Origin: Dehalococcoidia bacterium
GTDB lineage: Bacteria; Chloroflexota; Dehalococcoidia; UBA3495
NCBI GenBank assembly: GCA_030753265.1
Contig: JASMCQ010000113.1
Coordinates: 1-53,417 of the forward strand
DNA: 53,417 nt
Direction: 5' to 3'
Shown here piece after piece: positions 41,290 through 49,540 of this stretch. The stretch's first letter is position 1, and each line of letters opens with the position of its first letter. The position numbers and the translations under genes are program-made. Below the pieces are notes generated by a model. It saw only the letters and a list, made by a program, of their open reading frames with translations, ran no database searches and was not told where the DNA came from.

Positions 41290-41369
41290 GTCCGTCATCC
41301 CGCCGAAGGCCGGGAGCCCGGCAACGCTTCTCTGGATTCCGGCTTTTGCCGGAAAGACGGGGGCGGGGA
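41290..41369. repeat. Dispersed palindromic repeat, copy 1
   Basis: It starts GTCCGTCATCCCG, contains GGCCGGGA, TTCTCTGGATTCCGGC, TTTTGCCGGAAAGAC, and ends in a G-rich tract. CCGGC-TTTT-GCCGG is a small hairpin inside it. A diverged second copy in the same orientation is 60 nt downstream. Confidence 0.55.
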
Positions 41370-41428
41370 GGGAGTGTGGCGAATTTTCACTGAAGTGAGG
41401 CTGTCTACGAGAATGGTTTGATACCCCC

Positions 41429-41505
41429 GTCCGTCATCCCGGTGATGGCCGGGATCCAGCCAACCTTCTCTGGGTTCCGGTTTTCGCTGGAGAGACAATG
41501 GCGGG
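41429..41505. repeat. Dispersed palindromic repeat, copy 2
   Basis: GTCCGTCATCCCGGTGATGG, then CCGGGATCCAGCC, TTCTCTGGGTTCCGG and TTTTCGCTGGAGAGAC follow the order of copy 1 at 41290-41369 with roughly 70% identity by eye. Confidence 0.55.
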
Positions 41506-41562
41506 TAGGAGTTGTCGCAAAATCCCCCGCCGAAAAGCCATGAGCCAGACAGTACTCTATCC

Positions 41563-42786
41563 CTAGGCCAGCAGTTTCCGCAGCTCGATCAGAGCCTGGT
41601 TGGAAAGCCGGCGCTTGATGACCACCTGGCGCGGGGGCAGCCGAAGCTCCATCTCCCTGACTTCAACTGGGCCGGCGACGGACAGGTAGCCCAGGCCGAC
41701 CGGCTTGCCTTCCTGCTCCGAGGGCCCCGCCACGCCGGTTATCCCGATGCCGAAGTCTGCGCCCAGCTTCTCGCGGATCGCCCGGGCCATGGCGGTGGCG
41801 GTCTGCTGGCTCACCGCGCCGTGATTCTCGATGGTCGCTTCCGGCACGCCGTTGGCGATTTTGACCGGGTTGGTATAGGCCACCACGCCGCCTCTGAAAT
41901 ACGCGGCGCTATCCGGCACCTCGGTTATGCTGTTGGCGAGAAATCCACCGGTGCACGATTCCATCGTGGCCAGGGTGAGCCCCCGCTCCTTCAAGACATG
42001 GCCCGTGGACTGCTCGGGAGTCTCGTCGTCGTACCCCCAGATATAGGGGGTCAGCCGGGCCACGATGGCTTCCTCGACAGGCTGGATCAGATCTTGGGCG
42101 GCCGCCGTGTTCCGGGCCCGGGCGATGATCCGCAGGTGGATCCCGTCGGCTTTGGAGTAGATCCCCAGGTAGGGGTTCTCCCGTCCAAAAAACTCGGAAA
42201 CAATCTCATCCACCGCGCCCTCCGACATGCCCATCGTCTTGATGTTTCTGGTGAGCGTCACCTCGTCTCCGGCGATCTGGCGAAGCTGGGGCGCCACCTG
42301 TTCTTCCCAAATGGCCTGCATCTCCCGGGGAGGGCCCGGCATGCAGATGACGATCTTGCCATTCCGTTCGACCCACCAGCCCGGGGCCGTGCCGTTGCGG
42401 TTGGGAATGAACCTCGCGGAGGGGATCAGGTGGGCCTGCTTGACGTTGTGAGAGGGCATTGGAGTGCCGCGAGCCTGGAAGTGCCGCTCCAGTGCGTCCA
42501 CCACCTCTTGTTGCACCACCAGGGTCTCCCCCAGGGCTTTGGCGACCGCCTCGCGGGTCAGGTCATCCTGGGTCGGGCCCAGGCCGCCCGTGGTGAAGAT
42601 GATGTCGGAGCGTTGTAGCCCACGGGAAAAGGCTTCCGACAACTCGTCCAGGTCGTCTCCGAGGATGGACGCCCGATGAAGCCGGACTCCCAGGGGCGCC
42701 AGCCGGACCGCGATCCAGGAAGTGTTGGTGTCGGTCAGCTCGCCCATCAACAACTCGGTGCCGATGGAAAGAATCTCGGCTCTCAA
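41563..42786 (-). CDS. cinA: CinA: competence/damage-inducible protein, nicotinamide-nucleotide amidase domain
   Basis: This 407-residue protein is a full-length CinA. The N-terminal molybdopterin-binding-like (CinA/COG1058) domain has AEILSIGTELLMGELTDTNT, and FTTGGLGPTQDDLTREAVA. The C-terminal PncC-type domain (about residues 255-400) has TLATMESCTGGFLANSITEV, FRGGVVAYTNPVKI and GIGITGVAGPSEQEGKPVGL; the Ser in ESCTGG is the family nucleophile. PncC deamidates NMN in NAD recycling, and COG1058 domains can hydrolyse ADP-ribose. ATG 42786 gives the usual N-terminus. It stands alone between convergent and co-directional neighbours. Confidence 0.94.
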   Translation of the reverse strand: MRAEILSIGTELLMGELTDTNTSWIAVRLAPLGVRLHRASILGDDLDELSEAFSRGLQRSDIIFTTGGLGPTQDDLTREAVAKALGETLVVQQEVVDALERHFQARGTPMPSHNVKQAHLIPSARFIPNRNGTAPGWWVERNGKIVICMPGPPREMQAIWEEQVAPQLRQIAGDEVTLTRNIKTMGMSEGAVDEIVSEFFGRENPYLGIYSKADGIHLRIIARARNTAAAQDLIQPVEEAIVARLTPYIWGYDDETPEQSTGHVLKERGLTLATMESCTGGFLANSITEVPDSAAYFRGGVVAYTNPVKIANGVPEATIENHGAVSQQTATAMARAIREKLGADFGIGITGVAGPSEQEGKPVGLGYLSVAGPVEVREMELRLPPRQVVIKRRLSNQALIELRKLLA

Positions 42787-42881
42787 GGCAGTCTCCCCCT
42801 CCGCGGTTCTACCATGGACTTGTCACTCCGGATGAAACGAGGGGCCTGGGACGACCGGTCAATGGGAATCTTGAGGAAACC

Positions 42882-42908
42882 CCTCCCCCGATGGAAAACC
42901 GGGGGAGG
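42882..42908 (-). terminator. Possible terminator of the ABC/DUF4340 operon
   Basis: CCTCCCCCG (42882-42890) pairs with CGGGGGAGG (42900-42908), 9 bp with a 9-nt loop. It lies ~80 nt after the DUF4340 stop on the minus strand, where GGGTTTCC follows. Confidence 0.4.
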
Positions 42909-42990
42909 CCCCGGAAACGCGGAGACGCAGAGTGGTTGTCAGGTCCTCTCCATCTCTGCGCCTCGGTGCCAAGAAACCTGGCCGCCGCGA

Positions 42991-43548
42991 TCAACCCGGC
43001 GCCGGCGTGCCTTCCTCGTCCTCGGGCGGGTAAGGGGGCTCGATGACCAACCGGTTGATCACCTCGGCCCAGGTCGCCGGCAAAGTAAAGAGAGCGGGGT
43101 CCCCCACCAGGCGGGCGTAGTGGTTCTCCGCGTCGGGGGTAGGATCACCCATGTGAAACTCCACGGTGTTCCCGGCGCTGTCGGTAACCCAAATCTTGCT
43201 CAAAGGCGGCTGAAGCCCATATGGGGTCAGGTCGTCCGGAGCCCTGTCCAGCACCCGGCTGACCCGGGGCCCGCTGACCAGCAGCGGCGTGCCACCCCAC
43301 TTCTTTTGGAAGACGGGCACATCCGGATCGCCCTGGATGACCCATTTGAAGCTGCCCGGATTTCTGTCGTAGTCTACGGTCTGGCCCCGATAGTTGACCG
43401 CGATATGGGAGATGTCGTCTTCGTCGATGCGGAAGAGCCAGGGGTTGTCGGGAGTGGGCTCATTGGAGCCGGTAAACCGCACCACCAGGAACGTGCCGCC
43501 GAAGAGAAGCAGGATGGCCACGAGCAGAATAGAGAGTCGAAGGTTCAT
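42991..43548 (-). CDS. DUF4340-domain protein of the GldG-type ABC operon
   Basis: This 185-residue protein has one N-terminal membrane anchor (LSILLVAILLLFGGTFLVVR) and an exported DUF4340 domain (IDEDDISHIAVNYRGQTVDY, APDDLTPYGLQPPLSKIWVT, MGDPTPDAENHYARLVGDPA). DUF4340 genes regularly close operons that encode a GldA/GldF-type ABC-2 transporter and a GldG-like partner, as here: the GldG-like gene ends 1 nt before this start. The biochemical role is unknown. Confidence 0.85.
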   Translation of the reverse strand: MNLRLSILLVAILLLFGGTFLVVRFTGSNEPTPDNPWLFRIDEDDISHIAVNYRGQTVDYDRNPGSFKWVIQGDPDVPVFQKKWGGTPLLVSGPRVSRVLDRAPDDLTPYGLQPPLSKIWVTDSAGNTVEFHMGDPTPDAENHYARLVGDPALFTLPATWAEVINRLVIEPPYPPEDEEGTPAPG

Positions 43549-43549
43549 A

Positions 43550-45442
43550 CTACCGCCGCACCCACCAGACCACTCCGGCCATCAGCGCCAGCAGCCCGGG
43601 CATGAACAACCAGGAGGAAAACCGCACGAAGTTGTACTCGTTTCGGTCCAAGTTGAACTCGCGGAAGGCGAAGGCTTTAGGCCGGATGGACACCAGGGAG
43701 TAGTCTCCCAGCAAGAAGTTGGCGGAGTTGAGGAAAAGGTCCGGAGAGCCGCCGGGCCGGGTCAAGAAACTGTTGGCGACAAAGTCGGAGTCGCCGAAGA
43801 CTGCCAGGCTGGCCACTTCGTTGCTTGGGGGCTCGGAAGTCGGGGCCTGGCCGCCCACTCGGCCGATTGCCTGGAGGAACAACGCCGGGAAAAAGGGTCC
43901 TCGAATGTCCCGTTGGTCCCCATCGGTGACCGGTTCGGTTCGATCGAGGTCGCCGATCATGAAGCTCTCGTTGGATGTGTGCGCCAGCGGGGCAAACGAC
44001 CTGAGCCCGTCGTCGATGGGCGTCAGCGCGGCCGCCGCGCCCATTAGCGTGGGGCCGAGCTCCACTCCCCTGGGTACCGTGATCTCAGGAATGGCCGGGG
44101 GCAAGACCGAAGCGAGCTGCTCCGGAGGCGGAAGGTAGGCGTCTGCCCGGAAAATCCGTGGCTGTTGTGGCAGAGATTCCGCCACGTCCCGGATATATCC
44201 GTTGCCGACTATCACGCCCCACCCGGCGAGAAAATTCCGGAAGGAGTCCGGGGAGTCCGGGTCCGCCAGGACGATCAGCCGGCCGGCCTCCCTGCGGAGG
44301 CTGCCGTCGGCGTTGCGTCCCCGTAAGAAGAGATCCAGCGCTCGGACGTGGGACTCCGGAAAATCCTGGGTGGGTCCGGCGATGACCAGCAGCGCGGCGC
44401 CGGGAAGGCACTCCGGGCAATCCTCGGCCGGCTCGTCGGGCACGCTCACGTCATCATCCCGGAGCCTCCACCGCAGGTTGCGTACCTCGTAGTTGTCCTG
44501 CTCTAAACCGTCTTTGATCAGGCTGTAACCATCCCCATCATCGGTTCTACCGCTAAAGCTGCGCTCACCGTGGCCGCTCAAGAAATAGATGGCTTTTCGT
44601 TGCCGGCCGGTGACCACCAGGAGGCTGGTTACCAGGTCTTGCTCCAGCCTCGTGTAATCCGGGTCAGTCCGGGTGCGCTCGACAATGTCGACGATGCCGG
44701 AATCCGTTGCTTCTAAAACGACCGATTCGTATTGAGACAGACCGTAGTTACGGGCCAACTCCGGCTGCAAATCGGGGTCTATGAATCGATAGGAGAGCTT
44801 GCCGGACCGTTCGCTCAGCTCCCGGAGGGTATTCTCGACTCTGGCCCGCCGGGCCATCAGCTCCGGATCCAGGGCGATGTCGGTGACGTAAAAAGCGGTG
44901 GCCCGCACCGGCTCATCCAGGTCCTTCAGCAGTTGCTTGGTACGGTTGGCCAGGCTGAACTCATTGGTTGCCGTCACGTCCATCCGGTTGTGGTTTTCGA
45001 AGGAGATGAAGTTGACCACAATGATGATGCCCGTAAAAGCGAGTACCATGATGACCGAGTTGACGCCGTAGCGGCCCGTCCGGCTGAAGAAGGCGGCCAT
45101 CACGGAACTCAGGGATATCAGGCCGATCACCAAGATGAGGCCGGCCCCAAGGCCGAAAGTGAGCCAGCCGTATACCCGCATGGAGCTTACAAAGGCCAGC
45201 ACGGCAGCGCCGGAGACCAGGCCCATGATACCGGCGACCAGCAGAGGGGCGGTGAAGGAGCCGATGGCGTCAAGCGCCGGTTCCAGAAAGCTGCCCACGG
45301 TACGGGAGAGGGCCGCCTCTTCGCCGGATTCCGGCGTTGGTTCATCGGTTGCGGGGGACGCAGAAGCCTCCCTGCGGGAGCTTGCGGAGGGGCGCCGCTG
45401 CCTGCGCCAGTCGCCTGGGCTGTCCGTGGGACGGTTGCTCAT
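43550..45442 (-). CDS. GldG-like ABC transporter auxiliary protein
   Basis: This 630-residue membrane protein resembles GldG / ABC-type uncharacterised transport auxiliary proteins. After a ~60-residue charged N-terminus come several membrane helices (LLVAGIMGLVSGAAVLAFV, GLGAGLILVIGLISL, NSVIMVLAFTGIIIVVNFIS). The large exported part follows: FSLANRTKQLLKDLDEPVRA, LVVTGRQRKAIYFLSGHGER, GRLIVLADPDSPDSFRNFLA. It ends with a C-terminal membrane helix (LFMPGLLALMAGVVWWVRR). It overlaps neither neighbour but lies 1 nt from each, so the four genes ATPase-permease-GldG-DUF4340 form one operon. Substrate unknown; in gliding bacteria the relatives support motility, which is not implied here. Confidence 0.88.
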   Translation of the reverse strand: MSNRPTDSPGDWRRQRRPSASSRREASASPATDEPTPESGEEAALSRTVGSFLEPALDAIGSFTAPLLVAGIMGLVSGAAVLAFVSSMRVYGWLTFGLGAGLILVIGLISLSSVMAAFFSRTGRYGVNSVIMVLAFTGIIIVVNFISFENHNRMDVTATNEFSLANRTKQLLKDLDEPVRATAFYVTDIALDPELMARRARVENTLRELSERSGKLSYRFIDPDLQPELARNYGLSQYESVVLEATDSGIVDIVERTRTDPDYTRLEQDLVTSLLVVTGRQRKAIYFLSGHGERSFSGRTDDGDGYSLIKDGLEQDNYEVRNLRWRLRDDDVSVPDEPAEDCPECLPGAALLVIAGPTQDFPESHVRALDLFLRGRNADGSLRREAGRLIVLADPDSPDSFRNFLAGWGVIVGNGYIRDVAESLPQQPRIFRADAYLPPPEQLASVLPPAIPEITVPRGVELGPTLMGAAAALTPIDDGLRSFAPLAHTSNESFMIGDLDRTEPVTDGDQRDIRGPFFPALFLQAIGRVGGQAPTSEPPSNEVASLAVFGDSDFVANSFLTRPGGSPDLFLNSANFLLGDYSLVSIRPKAFAFREFNLDRNEYNFVRFSSWLFMPGLLALMAGVVWWVRR

Positions 45443-45443
45443 A

Positions 45444-46157
45444 CTACCGCCACCTCCTGGACTCCAAGGCCCTGACGCTGAGGAAGAGGAAGAACGCGGT
45501 GACGCTGACGAAGTAGATGATGTCCTTGGTGTCGATCACCCCGCGCTCGAAATCGTCGAAGTGGCTCTTGAGGCCGATCTCTCCGATAACAGTGGCGGTG
45601 GTCCCCCCCACGGCGCCCGTGGCCAGGTCAGCGAAAAACAGGATCAGGAGGATGCCCATGGCCACCACGGCCGCCACAATCTGGTTGCTGGTCAACGTGG
45701 AGCACAGCATCCCGACGGAAAGGGAAGCAGCGCCGTAGAGGAAAAGGCCCAGATAGCCCGAGTAGATCGGGCCGGGGTCGGGGCTGGCGAATACCACCAG
45801 GAGAACCGTGTAGTAACCGGTCAAGGCTACCGTGGCCACCAGAAATACCAGGCTGGCCAGGTACTTGCCCAACACGATTTCCCAGTCCCGCACCGGAGCA
45901 GTGAGCAGCAACTCGATGGTTCCCAGCTTCTGCTCTTCGGCCAGGAGACGCATGGTAAGGGCCGGGGCCAATAGAATCAGGATGATAACCGCCCCTTGAA
46001 AGAAGGGGGCCAATGTGGCTAGAGGGAAAGGGTCGTTCAAGTCTCGGGAGAAGAAAAAGCCGGAAAGGATCAAGAAAATCAAGCCCACGATATAGGCGGT
46101 GGGGCTGCTGAAGTAGACCTGTATCTCTTTCCAGGCCACAGCCTGGGCAGTGCGCAT
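45444..46157 (-). CDS. ABC-2 type transporter permease, GldF-like
   Basis: This 237-residue permease has about six membrane helices (SPTAYIVGLIFLILSGFFFS; FFQGAVIILILLAPALTMRL; LASLVFLVATVALTGYYTVL; YLGLFLYGAASLSVGMLCS; VAAVVAMGILLILFFADLA; DIIYFVSVTAFFLFLSVRAL). The LLAEEQKLGTIELLLTAPVRDWEIVLGKY-type loop (LTAPVRDWEIVLGKY) is the classic ABC-2 permease signature. ATG 46157 follows AGGAGG by ten bases; upstream codons overlap the ATPase gene and are not used. It pairs with the ATPase immediately upstream. Confidence 0.92.
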   Translation of the reverse strand: MRTAQAVAWKEIQVYFSSPTAYIVGLIFLILSGFFFSRDLNDPFPLATLAPFFQGAVIILILLAPALTMRLLAEEQKLGTIELLLTAPVRDWEIVLGKYLASLVFLVATVALTGYYTVLLVVFASPDPGPIYSGYLGLFLYGAASLSVGMLCSTLTSNQIVAAVVAMGILLILFFADLATGAVGGTTATVIGEIGLKSHFDDFERGVIDTKDIIYFVSVTAFFLFLSVRALESRRWR

Positions 46158-46159
46158 GG

Positions 46160-47122
46160 CTAGATATCCTCCTGGGTGGTCAGCTTCAAGAAAATCTCTT
46201 CCAAGCTCATTCCTACCGATTGCATACTCAGCAGGCTCCAACCGCTGCTGACGATCGCGCGGGAAATTGCGTCCCGAGAGTCTTGACCCTGGGTTACGTG
46301 GATGGTGTAGAGTTCCCGAGCCGGGCCATCCGGAGTCTCCCGGGGCCCGGCCGGCCGATGGGTTACTTCGGAGACGCCATTTACCTTGCGTATCGCCGGC
46401 AACACTTCGGCTACCGGCCCGCCCACTTCAACCACCAGCCGGTCGACACCTTGCAACCCGGCGGCCAGGTTGCTGGGTGTATCCTCCGCCACGATCCTTC
46501 CCTCGTTGATGATCAGCACCCGTTCGCAGATCATGCTGACTTCGGGCAGAATGTGGCTGCTGAGCACCACGGTCTGGGACCGGCCGAGGTCCTCAATCAG
46601 ACGCCGGGTTTCGACTACCTGAATCGGGTCGATACCGATGGTGGGTTCGTCCAATACCAGCACTTCCGGCTCGTGTAGGATAGCCTGGGCGATGCCCACG
46701 CGCTGCCGGAAACCCTTGGACAGCTTTCCGATTATAGTCCCGCGGTAGTCGCCCAACCGGCAAAGGCCGATCACCTCGCTAATCCGCCTTTTAATGGCCT
46801 TGGGGGGCATTCCGCGCAGGGTCCCCATGTATTTGAGGTAGTTGGTGACGGTCATCTCGGTGTACAACGGTACCGTCTCCGGCAGGTAGCCCACCCGGCG
46901 GCGCACTTCCAGAGACTTCTCCACCACGTCGTAGCCGTCGAGGGTTACCTTGCCCCTGGTGGGGGGCATGAAGCCGGTGAGGATCCGCATACAAGTGGTC
47001 TTGCCCGCACCATTGGGGCCCAGGAATCCGAGGATCTCTCCTTTCCTGACGTTGAAGTTCACGTCTTGTATCGCCGGGAACGGACCGTAGTAGTGGGTCA
47101 GGCCCTCGGCCTGAATCATCAT
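46160..47122 (-). CDS. ABC transporter ATP-binding protein, GldA-like
   Basis: This ~320-residue ATPase has Walker A (GPNGAGKTT), the Q-loop region (VGYLPETVPLY), the signature LSKGFRQRVGIAQA, Walker B (VLVLDEPTIGID) and the switch His (LSSHILPE). A C-terminal ~90-residue domain (LVVEVGGPVAEVLPAIRKVN) is typical of ABC-2 exporter ATPases. I choose ATG 47122 (MMIQAEGLTHYYG); a TTG three codons earlier is possible. It is the first gene of the exporter operon and is divergent from speD. Confidence 0.93.
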   Translation of the reverse strand: MMIQAEGLTHYYGPFPAIQDVNFNVRKGEILGFLGPNGAGKTTCMRILTGFMPPTRGKVTLDGYDVVEKSLEVRRRVGYLPETVPLYTEMTVTNYLKYMGTLRGMPPKAIKRRISEVIGLCRLGDYRGTIIGKLSKGFRQRVGIAQAILHEPEVLVLDEPTIGIDPIQVVETRRLIEDLGRSQTVVLSSHILPEVSMICERVLIINEGRIVAEDTPSNLAAGLQGVDRLVVEVGGPVAEVLPAIRKVNGVSEVTHRPAGPRETPDGPARELYTIHVTQGQDSRDAISRAIVSSGWSLLSMQSVGMSLEEIFLKLTTQEDI

Positions 47123-47287
47123 CGATTCCAAATTTCGCCTGCCTGGTGGGTTGGAGGATTTGCCCCGAAAGGCGACAATTGCGCTAGTATATCAGTGATG
47201 ATATTCTATAGCACTAGTTTTGCCAAGGTGTACGCAAACGGCTAACTGGCTATATTGATATATTTGGAACACGGGCAGGGAGATAGA

Positions 47288-47719
47288 ATGCACCTGGTGA
47301 TCGATGGCTACGGTGGTGATAAGGCCAAGATGTGGGACGCGCAACGGATTCGAGATTTCTTGACCGATTGCCCATCCACTCTGGGCATGACCCGCATCAC
47401 CGAGCCGAAAGTCCTTGAATATGATGCCCCGAAGCCCGAAGACGCGGGCGTGTCCGGGTTTGTGATTATAGCTGAAAGCCACATCAGCATCCATACGTTT
47501 CCCCGTCGCAGCTACGTCAACATCGACATGTTCTCTTGCGTTCCCTTCGATCACGAGCGCGCACTGGACGAGGCCAAGGCCCTTTTCGACCTGGAAGAGG
47601 TCAAAACCTGGCTCCTGGACCGGGGCCTGGAATGGCTGGACGAACAGGGCGGTCTGGTCGAAACGATTGGACAGCGGGCCGCCCTGGAAGCCGGCGGAAC
47701 TGGTCGCAGCGGTGACTGA
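47288..47719 (+). CDS. speD: S-adenosylmethionine decarboxylase proenzyme
   Basis: SpeD makes decarboxylated SAM, the aminopropyl donor of spermidine synthesis. This 143-residue bacterial-type proenzyme self-cleaves between E63 and S64 in AESHISIHTFP, turning S64 into the pyruvoyl group. HISIHTFP and YVNIDMFSC are conserved family segments. ATG 47288 has GGGAG upstream; an ORF start 33 nt earlier is unlikely. It overlaps speB by 8 nt, a coupled pair. Spermidine synthase (speE) is not in the window. Confidence 0.93.
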   Translation: MHLVIDGYGGDKAKMWDAQRIRDFLTDCPSTLGMTRITEPKVLEYDAPKPEDAGVSGFVIIAESHISIHTFPRRSYVNIDMFSCVPFDHERALDEAKALFDLEEVKTWLLDRGLEWLDEQGGLVETIGQRAALEAGGTGRSGD

Positions 47720-48635
47720 GAACGGTGGTCTGCCCTGGATTTCCCACGATTTCCTTGCCCTCACCGGGAAACAGCGCGATCTGGACCTATCCAAAGTCGT
47801 GCTCATTCCGATTCCCTACGATAGTACCACCTCTTTTCGTAGTGGCGCGCGCTACGGGCCCGCCGCGATCATGGATGCCTCCTACGGCTTAGAGGATTAC
47901 GACTTCGAACTGGATCTGGATGTTTCGTTGGCGGGCATTCACACGACCGATGCGCTCGAACCCCACATGGGCGGTCCCGCCTTCATGGTCGAGCGGGTGC
48001 GGCAGGCCGTCGGCGACTACGTCCGGAAGGGGAAAATCGTCGGCGTGGTGGGCGGTGAGCACTCCATCACCATCGGCTCGGTGCAAGCGCACCTGGAGGC
48101 TTACCCGGACCTGTCGGTGCTTTACCTGGACGCCCATGCCGACCTGCGGGACGAATACCTGGGCACCCATTGGGGCCACGCCTCGGTGGCCCGCCGCATC
48201 CACGAGCGGTGCCCCGTGGTGCTGGTGGGATTGCGAAGCCTCTGTCCGGAAGAGCGGGACTACATCAGGTCCCAAGCTGTCCCCACCTTTAGCTGGCCGC
48301 CACCCGGTGACGGCGATGCATTCCTGGGGAAAATAGCCGGCCTTCTGGGCCCCAACGTGTACGTGAGCGTGGACCTGGATGTTTTCGACACTTCGCTCAT
48401 GCCCGCGGTGGGCACCCCGGAACCCGGCGGCATGAGCTGGCATCAGGTTAACTCGCTCCTTCAAGAGATCATAAAGACCCGGCGCATCGTAGGGTTTGAT
48501 GTGTGCGAGTTGTCCCCCGGGGATGGACCGGCAGCCTGCTCCTATACTGCGGCGAAACTGGTATACAAGCTGGTGGCCTATGCGACGGCGCCTCCTCGCG
48601 CCACCCAGGCAACCGGAGATCCGGGCCGGATTTGA
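47712..48635 (+). CDS. speB: Agmatinase (ureohydrolase family)
   Basis: This 307-residue Mn-dependent ureohydrolase matches agmatinase, which turns agmatine into putrescine and urea. Metal ligands: the His in VGGEHSITIG, the three acidic/His ligands in YLDAHADLRDEY, and the Asp pair in VSVDLDVFDTSLMPAVGTPE. GTG at 47712 overlaps the end of speD by 8 nt and gives a normal N-terminus; ATG at 47667 would overlap speD by 53 nt. With speD it makes both spermidine precursors. Arginase activity cannot be excluded from sequence alone. Confidence 0.9.
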   Translation: MTENGGLPWISHDFLALTGKQRDLDLSKVVLIPIPYDSTTSFRSGARYGPAAIMDASYGLEDYDFELDLDVSLAGIHTTDALEPHMGGPAFMVERVRQAVGDYVRKGKIVGVVGGEHSITIGSVQAHLEAYPDLSVLYLDAHADLRDEYLGTHWGHASVARRIHERCPVVLVGLRSLCPEERDYIRSQAVPTFSWPPPGDGDAFLGKIAGLLGPNVYVSVDLDVFDTSLMPAVGTPEPGGMSWHQVNSLLQEIIKTRRIVGFDVCELSPGDGPAACSYTAAKLVYKLVAYATAPPRATQATGDPGRI

Positions 48636-48692
48636 TCCGGGCCGGCGCGGGGCTCGACGCCGGTTGGCCTCTTGTTTGCGATAGGAGAGTAA

Positions 48693-49445
48693 GTGCAAGG
48701 CTCTATCCGCTTTGGCAAGATCTTCGGTATCCCCATCGAAGTCAACGCGAGCTGGGTGCTCATCTTCCTGCTGCTGACCTACGTGCTGGCCCAGGAGTTC
48801 GAATCGGCGCGGCTCGGCTGGCCGGTGGCACAGCGGTGGTCCGTGGCGATAGCCACGGTGGTCCTGTTCTTCCTGTCGGTGCTGGCCCACGAGCTGAGCC
48901 ACAGCGTCGTCGCAAGACGCAAAGGCATCCCGGTTCAGAGCATCACTCTTTTCATTTTCGGCGGCGTGTCCCGGCTGGCCCAGGAGCCCGACCGTCCGAT
49001 GACCGAGTTTACGGTCGCCGGAGTTGGCCCGCTCAGCAGCATCATGCTGGCGGCTATCTTCGGGGGACTTTGGTACCTGCTGGGGGCGGAGGATTCGGTC
49101 CTGGAGGTGGTGCTATTCCTGATGGCCTGGACCAACCTGTGGCTGGGTGTCTTCAACATCCTTCCGGGCTACCCGCTGGACGGCGGGCGGATCCTGCGGG
49201 CGACGGTCTGGGGTCTCTCCGGAAGCTACTGGCGGGCCACCAGGGTCGCCGCCCGGTCGGGGCAGGCCATCGGGGCGCTCACGGTGCTTCTGGGCGTCGC
49301 GTTGGGTATCTTCGTGGGTCCCGTCAACGGCATCTGGGTTGCCATCGTCGGCAGCTTCCTCTTTTCTGTAGCTACCACCAGCTACCGCGAGGAGCGCTCC
49401 CGGGAGGCCGTGAGACAGTTGGGAGGCGATGCATTCCGGGATTAG
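48693..49445 (+). CDS. Site-2-protease-family membrane metalloprotease (M50)
   Basis: This 250-residue membrane protein is an M50 zinc protease. The zinc motif H66-E-x-x-H70 is in VLAHELSHSV within a hydrophobic helix, and the third ligand Asp lies in NILPGYPLDGGRILRA. GVSRLAQEPDRPMTEF and GVGPLSSIMLA are also typical of the short (Rip3/SpoIVFB-like) subfamily. No CBS pair is attached. It starts with GTG 48693 behind AGGAGAG. Such proteases cut membrane proteins such as anti-sigma factors; any link to the anti-sigma factor at 20116 is speculation. Confidence 0.9.
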   Translation: MQGSIRFGKIFGIPIEVNASWVLIFLLLTYVLAQEFESARLGWPVAQRWSVAIATVVLFFLSVLAHELSHSVVARRKGIPVQSITLFIFGGVSRLAQEPDRPMTEFTVAGVGPLSSIMLAAIFGGLWYLLGAEDSVLEVVLFLMAWTNLWLGVFNILPGYPLDGGRILRATVWGLSGSYWRATRVAARSGQAIGALTVLLGVALGIFVGPVNGIWVAIVGSFLFSVATTSYREERSREAVRQLGGDAFRD

Positions 49446-49503
49446 CGTCCGGCCCAAGTTCGGCGAAAACCTCCAGTCCCAACCGGTCTCCACACTCCAA
49501 GCT

Positions 49504-49518
49504 GTGCTAAAATAGCAC
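49504..49518 (+). promoter_or_regulatory. Short palindrome overlapping a -10-like box, upstream of the cysteine desulfurase
   Basis: GTGCTA-AAA-TAGCAC is a perfect 6-bp inverted repeat that includes TAAAAT. It lies 22 nt upstream of ATG 49541. It could be an operator or a small terminator-like element; no -35 box is convincing. Confidence 0.3.
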
Positions 49519-49540
49519 CAAGCTCGGCAAGAGGTTGAAG

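Larger units (their letters stand above)
41051..41562. other. Intergenic region with hairpin and two related repeats
   Basis: These 512 bases between convergent VWA and cinA genes have no gene. They hold a perfect GC-rich hairpin (41102-41132) and two diverged copies of a repeat (41290-41369 and 41429-41505), described separately. Confidence 0.6.
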
